A stretch of 19,623 bases of DNA from Phycisphaerales bacterium UBA1910 (GTDB lineage Bacteria; Planctomycetota; Phycisphaerae; Phycisphaerales; UBA1924), in the NCBI GenBank assembly GCA_002337545.1, contig DDGE01000031.1:1-19623 (forward strand). The letters are read 5' to 3'. Positions 14,855 to 19,623 of this stretch are shown piece after piece. The notes beneath the pieces were generated by a model that saw nothing but the letters and a program-made list of their open reading frames with translations, did no database searches and was not told where the DNA came from. Each line of letters opens with the position of its first letter. The first letter of the stretch is position 1. Position numbers and translations under genes: made by a program.

Positions 14855-15508
14855 ATGAACGCGATGAAATACCCCATGAACACTCGTATTACCCGCTCGA
14901 TGCTCGGCGTGTGTCTGATCGGCGCGGGGCTCACGCTCAGCGCGTGCTCAAGCAGCGCACCCAAGCGTGATCGCTCGTCGAACCTCGAAGAGATCGATCC
15001 GTCGATGCAGGTCCTGCGCCAGAACCGTGCAAAGGCACGCGAGCACTACGCGACCGCGACCAAGCTCTACAAAGAGGGCAAGCACGACGAGGCGCTCGAG
15101 GAGTATCGCAACGCGCTCGAACTCGACGACCAGCTCTACGCGGCGTGGAACAACATGGGCCAGCTGCTCATGGAACAGAACAACTACGCCGACGCGGTCA
15201 GCGCGTTTCAGATTGCAGCCCGCATCGAGCCCACAGACCCACGCCCGCTCTACAACACCGGCTTGGCCTACCAGCGTGTGGGCTGGGCCGCCGATGCGTT
15301 CGAGAGCTACCAGAAAGCGCTCCAGCGCGATCAGTACTACCTCCCCGCGATGCGCGGGCTCGCACGCAGCGCCGAGATGCTCGGCAGAGGCGATCGGGCA
15401 CTGCTCGAAACCATCAAGCAGGCGCAGCTTCGCGAGACAAACGAACTGTGGCGCGACTATTTCCGGGTGCAGTACAACCGCATCGAAACGCTGGTTGAAA
15501 ACCGCTGA
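14855..15508 (+). CDS. TPR lipoprotein, possible pilotin
   Basis: It has 217 aa. The signal peptide has lipobox LSAC (Cys31), so it is a lipoprotein. Three tetratricopeptide repeats follow, at about 62-95 (YKEGKHDEALEEYRNALELD), 96-129 (LLMEQNNYADAVSAF) and 130-163 (LAYQRVGWAADAFESYQKAL), then a helical tail. AAGGAG at 14839-14844 precedes the ATG by 10 nt, and it begins 14 nt after the GspM-like gene, so it belongs to that operon. TPR lipoproteins such as PilF/PilW help secretins assemble in the outer membrane. A similar role here is inference from context. Generic TPR adaptor functions are equally possible on sequence alone. It ends 20 nt from the convergent PhoH gene. Confidence 0.82.
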   Translation: MNAMKYPMNTRITRSMLGVCLIGAGLTLSACSSSAPKRDRSSNLEEIDPSMQVLRQNRAKAREHYATATKLYKEGKHDEALEEYRNALELDDQLYAAWNNMGQLLMEQNNYADAVSAFQIAARIEPTDPRPLYNTGLAYQRVGWAADAFESYQKALQRDQYYLPAMRGLARSAEMLGRGDRALLETIKQAQLRETNELWRDYFRVQYNRIETLVENR

Positions 15509-15528
15509 TATCGGATCCGATTCGTGGG

Positions 15529-16974
15529 TTACAGTCGCTCGGCCGCGAGGCTCGCGAGGGTACTGCGCTCAGACTTCTGGAGCGTGATGTGGCCGACGAT
15601 CCCCAAGCCGCGCATCTTCTCGACCGTGTAGCTCAGCCCGTTCGATGACGAATCGAGGTATGGGTGATCGATCTGCCCGATGTCGCCCGTGAGGATCAGC
15701 TTGGTCCCCTCACCGATACGCGAGACGATTGTCTTCACCTCGTGCGGTGTTAGGTTCTGCGCCTCGTCCACGATCATGAACTGGTGCGGGATGCTGCGCC
15801 CGCGGATGTAGGTCAGGGGCTCGAGCACCAACCGCCCGTCCGCGACAAGCTTATCGATGCGCTGTTCGGTGGTTTTGCTCTCCGCGTTCTGGTTCGGTGC
15901 GCCGCGAGTGGACATCAGGTAGGTGAGGTTGTCGAAGATCGGCTGCATCCACGCGCCGAGCTTCTCGTCCTTGTCACCGGGCAGGTATCCGATGTCGCGT
16001 CCCATGGGCATGATGGGGCGTGCGACCAACAGCTTGTCGTAGCGTTCCTCCTGGAACACCTTGCACATCCCCGCGGCGATCGCCAGCAGGGTCTTGCCCG
16101 TGCCGGCGCTGCCGAGCAGGGTCACCAGCTTGATCTCGTCGTCGAGCAGCAGGTCCAGCGCCATCGTCTGCTGCACATTGCGTGCGACGATCCCGAAGGT
16201 GGGCTTCTTCTGCGAGGCGACGGGGATCAGGTGCTCCGTATCAGCGAGGCGTCGCGCGAGACCCGAGTGCGCCTCGTCTTCGACATCACCGAGCACGACA
16301 TACTGGTTCGGGGTGAGTTCGCGAGTGTACACCTCGCCGTCCGCGTTTTTGACCTGCAGATACTCCTCGAGGTCTTCGACCGCGAGCATGCGGTCGCGGT
16401 AGAGCGTGTCGATCTCGGCGCTGGACGATTTGAGCTCGATGAACCCTGTGTACAGCTTGTCCGCGTCGACCTGCTGGTTGAGGAAGTCCTCCGACCGGAT
16501 CCCGAGCGAATCGGACTTGATCCGTGCCGCGAGATCCTTGGAGACAAATGTGACACGCTTTTTCTCGTGCTTGAGAGCCCATGCCGCGGCGATGATCCGG
16601 TTGTCTGGCTTGTCTGCCGACAGGATCGCGGGTCGCTCGTGATCGTTGATATCGATCGAGAGCGTTCCCGTTGCGCCCCCGGCCTGGCTGCCCAGTTTGG
16701 AGAGCGGCACACCCTCGGTGAGCTTCCCAAATCTGCGAAGCCGATCGAGCGAGCGGATCGCGGAGCGTGCCGAACGCCCAACATCGTCCTCGCGGCGCTT
16801 CATCGCGTCGAGTTCCTCAAGGACGGGATAGGGGATCACGACATGGTTTTCCTGAAACACAAAGAGCGCGCCGGGATTGTGCAGGAGGACATTGGTATCG
16901 AGCACATAGAACTTGGGTTCCTTGTTGCTCGGGTTGCTCTGCTGCTCGGGTGCCGGCGCGGGGCTGTCAGGCAT
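15529..16974 (-). CDS. PhoH-family ATPase with N-terminal PIN domain
   Basis: It has 481 aa. Residues 21-165 form a PIN nuclease domain with the acidic residues in place (FYVLDTNVLL, VLEELDAMK, KPDNRIIAAAW, TFVSKDLAARIKSD). From about 265 is the PhoH ATPase: Walker A GSAGTGKT at 288-295, ARPIMPMGRDIGYLPGD, and Walker B MIVDEAQN with Asp403-Glu404, then LTGDIGQID. This PIN-PhoH layout is that of PhoH2 proteins, described as RNA helicase/RNases. The family name comes from phosphate-regulated E. coli phoH, but no phosphate box is seen here. The frame can open at TTG 16992, but ATG 16974 with GAGGA about 11 nt upstream is preferred. It is the last gene of a minus-strand set, with its own candidate promoter. 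Confidence 0.93.
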   Translation of the reverse strand: MPDSPAPAPEQQSNPSNKEPKFYVLDTNVLLHNPGALFVFQENHVVIPYPVLEELDAMKRREDDVGRSARSAIRSLDRLRRFGKLTEGVPLSKLGSQAGGATGTLSIDINDHERPAILSADKPDNRIIAAAWALKHEKKRVTFVSKDLAARIKSDSLGIRSEDFLNQQVDADKLYTGFIELKSSSAEIDTLYRDRMLAVEDLEEYLQVKNADGEVYTRELTPNQYVVLGDVEDEAHSGLARRLADTEHLIPVASQKKPTFGIVARNVQQTMALDLLLDDEIKLVTLLGSAGTGKTLLAIAAGMCKVFQEERYDKLLVARPIMPMGRDIGYLPGDKDEKLGAWMQPIFDNLTYLMSTRGAPNQNAESKTTEQRIDKLVADGRLVLEPLTYIRGRSIPHQFMIVDEAQNLTPHEVKTIVSRIGEGTKLILTGDIGQIDHPYLDSSSNGLSYTVEKMRGLGIVGHITLQKSERSTLASLAAERL

Positions 16975-17016
16975 GTCGTTCGTATTCCTCAAAGATGAAT
17001 GGATCTCTCTGGGCGC

Positions 17017-17045
17017 AGTATATCGCGGCCCGATCGTTTATGTGC
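17017..17045 (-). promoter_or_regulatory. Candidate promoter of the PIN-PhoH gene
   Basis: On the minus strand TATACT (17022-17017) is a near-consensus -10 in the 76-nt gap after the DUF456 gene. The hexamer 17 nt upstream (GCACAT) is a poor -35. The predicted start near 17010 gives a leader of about 36 nt. Confidence 0.4.
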
Positions 17046-17050
17046 GATGA

Positions 17051-17569
17051 TTAGACGAATGCGGCGATGACGAAGAACAAACCCGCGCCGATCGCGAGCC
17101 CGATTTTGATAAAGATCGAGATCGTCCGCCCGATCGCGGCACCCGATCCCGATTTCATGGAGTCCTTCCATGTCATCTGCACGATCGAGCGTTCAACCAT
17201 GAGCGCCCCGGCGCCCGCGCCGAGGATCCCCCCCAGGATTGTGCCCAGGATCGGGATGGGTATGAAGACGGTCCCGAAAAGCGCTCCGAGCATGGTCCCC
17301 ACGATGGCGCCCATGGCACCTCGCTTGGACCCGCCGAACTTCTTCGCGCCAGCCGCGGACGCGACGATCTCCATCGCTTCGGAGACGATACCGATGATCG
17401 CGAGGGTGATGACGGCCTTGCCGGAGATGATCCCGGGTTGCCACCACCAGCACACCCCGGCGCACAGAACCATGAACCAGATCCCCGGAAGCGCGAGCAC
17501 GATCATCACCAGACCCGAAAGCCCGGACAAGAACGCGATCGTCGCGATGACCCACATCTCCCAGCTCAT
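17051..17569 (-). CDS. DUF456 family membrane protein
   Basis: It has 172 aa, almost wholly hydrophobic, with about four to five membrane segments. The N-terminus (MSWEMWVIATIAFLSGLSG, then LALPGIWFMVL) and the Gly-rich middle (KRGAMGAIVGTMLGALFGT, IPILGTILGGILGAGAGA) match the DUF456 pattern, in which a LPG motif follows the first helix and glycine-rich helices follow. The function of the family is unknown; the Gly-rich helices suggest close helix packing. The start has a strong site: GGAGG on the minus strand at 17581-17577, 7 nt before the ATG. It lies 24 nt after the upstream two-helix protein gene, so the two are probably co-transcribed. Confidence 0.8.
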   Translation of the reverse strand: MSWEMWVIATIAFLSGLSGLVMIVLALPGIWFMVLCAGVCWWWQPGIISGKAVITLAIIGIVSEAMEIVASAAGAKKFGGSKRGAMGAIVGTMLGALFGTVFIPIPILGTILGGILGAGAGALMVERSIVQMTWKDSMKSGSGAAIGRTISIFIKIGLAIGAGLFFVIAAFV

Positions 17570-17593
17570 GTGAGCCCCTCCGCCCGGGATAGG

Positions 17594-18487
17594 TTACGCG
17601 TTGCTTGAATCGTCGTCTTCACTCGTTTCTTGAGGTTCGTTGGGCGCATCTTCACCTTCTTGGGAGGGGAAGGCCTGCTCTTCCATCGCGAGGACCCAGT
17701 CCTCGATCAGGAGACGCTGGTAGGTATCGATCTTGACCTCTTGCCCGCCGAGGTTGGTGTGCGTGTCTTTGATTTTCAGGAACACGATGAACTTGTCCCA
17801 CTTGCGTTTATCGACCTCTTCGAGATCATCAGGCGTGATGCTCGCCCCTCCCGGGAGGGTGAGTGTCATCGTGGAGTGTTCAAAGGTGTACTTCCGCGAC
17901 GCGACTCGCATCATGTGCACGACCATGATGAGCGTTACGGTGTAGCACACCCCCATGATCAGCCATTGCGACATGAGATCGAATGCGCTGAGCGGCTTGG
18001 GATTCGTGGAACTCGCGGACCATTTCTCACGCAGCGCATCGAGCTCACGCTGAGGCGATTCGATCGTGGTGTTCTCCGCATCGAGCATCCCGACGATCTC
18101 GAGCGCCTCGAGCCATTGCAATCGCGCGTTCTGCATGGAGGCACGCTTTGAGCGGGATGAGCTCGGGTTCCCGGCGTCCTGACGGTTCTGCGCCAAACGC
18201 TCGGGCGCGTTGAGCCGTTCGAGCTCGGCGTGCGGGTCCGTCACGGAGGTATCGCGAAGGAAGATCCCGAAGTCTTCCTCGTCGGCCTTCTTGGATTCCT
18301 CGAGATATTGCCACTTCGCCCAATCCGCGAACTTCTTGCCCCGGTTCGGATAGACGCTCGTCGCGTCCCAGAGTCCCCAGCATCCGACAAGGAACACGAT
18401 CAGGGCAATCACCCCGAGTTTGAACCGCCATCTTGGGTTCAGCGGAGCTCTTTGGACATTGGGTTCAGTCGCCGTGGTATCACTCAT
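17594..18487 (-). CDS. Two-helix membrane protein of unknown function
   Basis: It has 297 aa and I do not recognise a family. The first membrane helix (about 24-40, LGVIALIVFLVGCWGLW) is followed by a helical, charged middle (about 45-170) with a heptad-like, Glu/Arg-rich character. A second helix is at 175-195 (WLIMGVCYTVTLIMVVHMMRV). The C-terminal domain has beta strands (YTFEHSTMTLTLPGGASITP, KWDKFIVFLKI) and an acidic tail (EDDDSSNA). The beta region resembles small PH-like or membrane-associated folds, but that is only an impression. ATG 18487 is preferred to the longer opening at 18523, because GGGAG lies about 11 nt upstream and the extra residues look non-coding. It is probably the first gene of the minus-strand set ending in PIN-PhoH. 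Confidence 0.72.
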   Translation of the reverse strand: MSDTTATEPNVQRAPLNPRWRFKLGVIALIVFLVGCWGLWDATSVYPNRGKKFADWAKWQYLEESKKADEEDFGIFLRDTSVTDPHAELERLNAPERLAQNRQDAGNPSSSRSKRASMQNARLQWLEALEIVGMLDAENTTIESPQRELDALREKWSASSTNPKPLSAFDLMSQWLIMGVCYTVTLIMVVHMMRVASRKYTFEHSTMTLTLPGGASITPDDLEEVDKRKWDKFIVFLKIKDTHTNLGGQEVKIDTYQRLLIEDWVLAMEEQAFPSQEGEDAPNEPQETSEDDDSSNA

Positions 18488-18621
18488 CGGAACTATCACT
18501 CCCGCGTGGATGGGTCGGGTCATTGGTATGCAACGATAGCGGTGTCGCTAACGCCATGATATATGGGACGATATCGGCTCAGCGTGCCCCGAAATGGGAC
18601 AGAATCGCGGAAATCGACCGG

Positions 18622-18644
18622 GAATCTCCCTTGATCAGGGATTC
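18622..18644 (-). terminator. Hairpin after the 78-aa ORF
   Basis: Read on the minus strand, GAATCCCT and AGGGA(G)ATTC pair around loop GATCA with a small bulge, starting about 6 nt after the stop of the 78-aa ORF. There is no U-tract, so it is at best a weak or factor-dependent terminator. Its placement supports the ORF being a separate transcript. Confidence 0.3.
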
Positions 18645-18650
18645 ATGGGA

Positions 18651-18887
18651 TCACTTGCTGGGGTCATCGACCCGGTTCAGGGCCGCCGCCCACCACATGG
18701 CGGCTCGCTTTTCGCCCTCATCGAGTTTCATCAACCCCGTGTACCCCCCACGATCGACACGCTTGGCAGGGATGCGCGGGTATCGACGCCCCGAGAGAAG
18801 CGCAAGGGTAAGGAAGCGCGAGTGCTCGGCTCGAAACCGAGTGCCCGCGTCGAGAACTTTTTTTCGTCTGAATCCGTTCCAGATCAT
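18651..18887 (-). CDS. Small protein of unknown function (78 aa)
   Basis: A small basic protein, rich in Arg at the N-terminus (MIWNGFRRKKVLDAG) and with a compact C-terminal segment (RYPRIPAKRVDRGGYTGLMK, then EKRAAMWWAAALNRVDD). I cannot assign a family. Three things support it. Its codons have GC-rich third positions in keeping with the neighbours. A well-formed promoter places +1 2 nt before the ATG. A hairpin follows the stop. No signal peptide or membrane helix is seen. The Trp-Trp and Tyr-Pro-Arg segments look like conserved core residues rather than chance translation, but there is no Shine-Dalgarno and the size is small, so it could still be spurious. It is divergent from the SRP RNA gene. 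Confidence 0.5.
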   Translation of the reverse strand: MIWNGFRRKKVLDAGTRFRAEHSRFLTLALLSGRRYPRIPAKRVDRGGYTGLMKLDEGEKRAAMWWAAALNRVDDPSK

Positions 18888-18895
18888 CGCAAGGT

Positions 18896-18924
18896 ATTGT
18901 ATCTCGGAATGTTGCGTTCGCCAC
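18896..18924 (-). promoter_or_regulatory. Promoter of the 78-aa ORF
   Basis: On the minus strand GTGGCG (18924-18919), 17 nt, TACAAT (18901-18896). The expected +1 is 18889, 2 nt before the ATG at 18887, so the message would be essentially leaderless. It lies back to back with the SRP RNA promoter, 22 nt apart. Confidence 0.5.
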
Positions 18925-18946
18925 GAAAACCCCGTGGCGTGTCCCC

Positions 18947-18975
18947 TTGGCGTGGATGGGTGGGCGATCTATGAT
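18947..18975 (+). promoter_or_regulatory. Promoter of the SRP RNA gene
   Basis: TTGGCG (18947-18952), a 17-nt spacer and TATGAT (18970-18975) form the best sigma70-type promoter in the window. The expected +1 near 18982 coincides with the first paired base of the SRP RNA rod at 18983. Confidence 0.7.
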
Positions 18976-18982
18976 GCTCGTT

Positions 18983-19118
18983 CACGACCCGCTCTGGTCG
19001 ATGCCCGGGCCCGATGCACGGGTGGCCCGTGAACCTGGTCAGGGCTTGACCGCAGCAGCCATAAGCGGCCGTCATCCGGTGCCGTCGGTGTCCTGGGCAT
19101 CGACCAGGGCGGGTTGTG
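18983..19118 (+). ncRNA. ffs: Signal recognition particle RNA (4.5S type)
   Basis: The RNA core of the signal recognition particle, which binds Ffh and targets signal-bearing ribosomes to the membrane. The Ffh-binding segment GGTCAGG...CAGCAGCC (19038-19060) matches helix 8 of bacterial SRP RNA base for base in spacing. The ends form a long rod: about 27 pairs between 18983-19009 and 19092-19118, with only a few G-U wobbles. An inner GGGTGGCC/GGCCGTCATCC pairing gives the next section. The length of about 136 nt means a short form without an Alu domain. The apical loop is UGAC instead of the common GGAA. GTTTTCC follows the 3' end as a T-rich stop. Location directly before dnaX matches the scr-dnaX order in Bacillus. 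Confidence 0.9.
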
Positions 19119-19126
19119 TGTTTTCC
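19114..19126 (+). terminator. T-rich end of the SRP RNA
   Basis: The closing strand of the SRP rod runs into TTGTGTGTTTTCC, so the RNA's own rod plus this tract can act as an intrinsic terminator ahead of dnaX. Confidence 0.4.
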
Positions 19127-19173
19127 TCGACAAACTGGCCGGATCCGCGCTCCCGACGCATTCGGCCTCGGGA

Positions 19174-19179
19174 TACACT
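19174..19179 (+). promoter_or_regulatory. Candidate -10 for leaderless dnaX transcription
   Basis: TACACT ends 6 nt before ATG 19186, so +1 would be the A of the start codon. The context GGATACACTC is identical to that before the 718-aa gene on the minus strand. No recognisable -35 is found 16-18 nt upstream, and no Shine-Dalgarno precedes the ATG. Confidence 0.4.
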
Positions 19180-19185
19180 CATTCC

Positions 19186-19623
19186 ATGGCCTATACCGCC
19201 CTTGCCCGCAAGCATCGTTCACGCTCATTCGACGAAGTCGTCGGACAAGCCCCCATCGCCCGCACGCTCAAGGCCGCGATCGATTCAGACCGCGTCCATC
19301 ACGCCTACCTCTTTATTGGGACACGCGGGGTCGGAAAGACCTCGATGGCGAGGATCTTCGCCAACGAGCTCAACAATCCAGAGCACAAGGACGACATCGC
19401 CGACGCGATCTTTGCCGGCGGCGACACCGATGTCATCGAGATCGACGCGGCATCCCACAACAAGGTCGAAGAGGCCCGCGAGCTGATCGCCAACAGCGCG
19501 TACCGCCCGTTGCGGGGTCGATACAAGATCTACATCATCGACGAAGTCCACATGCTGTCCACGGCCGCGTTCAACGCGCTGCTCAAGACGATGGAGGAGC
19601 CGCCCGAGCATGTGAAGTTCATC
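19186..19623 (+). CDS. dnaX: DNA polymerase III subunit gamma/tau, 5' part
   Basis: The ATPase of the clamp loader that opens the sliding clamp and organises the replisome. The window ends after 146 codons, with the frame still open. The opening YTALARKHRSRSFDEVVGQ, Walker A GTRGVGKT (45-52), DVIEIDAASHNKVEEARELI, Walker B IIDEVHML and NALLKTMEEPPEHVKF are diagnostic. The usual zinc module between Walker A and the IDAAS motif (four Cys, CGxCxxC type) is absent. Here it reads LNNPEHKDDIADAIFAGGDT, about seven residues shorter than E. coli and without any cysteine. No Shine-Dalgarno is seen; the start is fixed by homology and by the -10 placed just before it. It follows the SRP RNA by 67 nt. 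Confidence 0.95.
   Translation, partial: MAYTALARKHRSRSFDEVVGQAPIARTLKAAIDSDRVHHAYLFIGTRGVGKTSMARIFANELNNPEHKDDIADAIFAGGDTDVIEIDAASHNKVEEARELIANSAYRPLRGRYKIYIIDEVHMLSTAAFNALLKTMEEPPEHVKFI

Noticed and set aside
15510..15521. 12-bp palindrome ATCGGATCCGAT between the TPR lipoprotein and PhoH genes
   Set aside because: It has no loop and no T run, so it is not a usable intrinsic terminator; it may be chance in a 20-nt convergent gap.
15784..16998. Plus-strand frame of 404 codons over the PIN-PhoH gene
   Set aside because: Antisense shadow of a strongly conserved ATPase; the translation has no recognisable motif.
18820..18864. tRNA or terminator near CTCGGCTCGAAACCGAG and a run of seven T
   Set aside because: The GCTCGAAACC part recalls a T-arm, but no acceptor or anticodon stems fit, the T run is too far from the hairpin, and the stretch lies inside the 78-aa ORF.
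18433..19486. Plus-strand frames across the region between the two-helix protein and dnaX
   Set aside because: They run through the SRP RNA and into the dnaX gene in a wrong frame, with Arg/Ser/Pro-rich translations.
1..19623. CRISPR arrays, insertion sequences, prophage or defence genes
   Set aside because: No regularly spaced repeats, transposase or integrase motifs, or terminal repeats were seen on either strand.

Overview
This is a high-GC stretch of a bacterial chromosome with mostly housekeeping genes around one secretion/pseudopilin operon. It shows no insertion sequences, CRISPR array, prophage genes or tRNA. Several features suggest a planctomycete, probably of the Phycisphaerae: weak or absent Shine-Dalgarno sites at many starts, apparently leaderless starts, a split type II secretion-like pseudopilin cluster, and large secreted proteins with a laminin-G-like tail. 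That placement is an inference from gene style, not a demonstrated identity.

Layout. Positions 1-1386 hold the C-terminal two thirds of pheT (Phe-tRNA synthetase beta chain). An intergenic region follows, then ilvE (branched-chain aminotransferase, 1680-2687) with a strong intrinsic terminator. Next comes a lipoprotein that joins a protein-tyrosine-phosphatase-like domain to a C-terminal cytochrome c'-like CXXCH segment (2761-3705). It converges, with a 2-nt gap, on a large secreted protein of unknown function (3708-5864, minus). Upstream of that on the minus strand lies a threonine 3-dehydrogenase that has lost all four structural-zinc cysteines.

Positions 7272-15508 are a plus-strand block for a type II secretion-like machine. 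In order it encodes GspF, GspG, three minor pseudopilin-like proteins (GspI-, GspJ- and GspK-like), a GspC-like protein, GspL-like and GspM-like inner-membrane proteins, and a TPR lipoprotein that could act as a pilotin. Several junctions are 4-nt ATGA overlaps, which points to translational coupling. The secretin (GspD), the ATPase (GspE), GspH and the prepilin peptidase are not in the window. A box CCGATAAA lies about 50 nt upstream of both gspF and the gspC-like gene.

Positions 15529-18487 (minus) encode, in transcription order, a two-membrane-segment protein of unknown function, a DUF456 membrane protein and a PIN-PhoH ATPase. From 18488 to the end is a compact control region. It holds a small minus-strand ORF (78 aa), a divergent promoter pair, a compact signal recognition particle RNA (18983-19118), and the start of dnaX (19186 onward, cut by the window edge). 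An SRP RNA next to dnaX is also known from Bacillus. The DnaX lacks the usual four-cysteine zinc module.

The best leads are the phosphatase-cytochrome fusion, the independent loss of zinc sites in Tdh and DnaX, a recurring promoter form (nTGGCG, 17 nt, TAnnnT, with the start codon at or near +1), and the 8-mer CATGCATG sitting exactly on the start codon of three consecutive genes.
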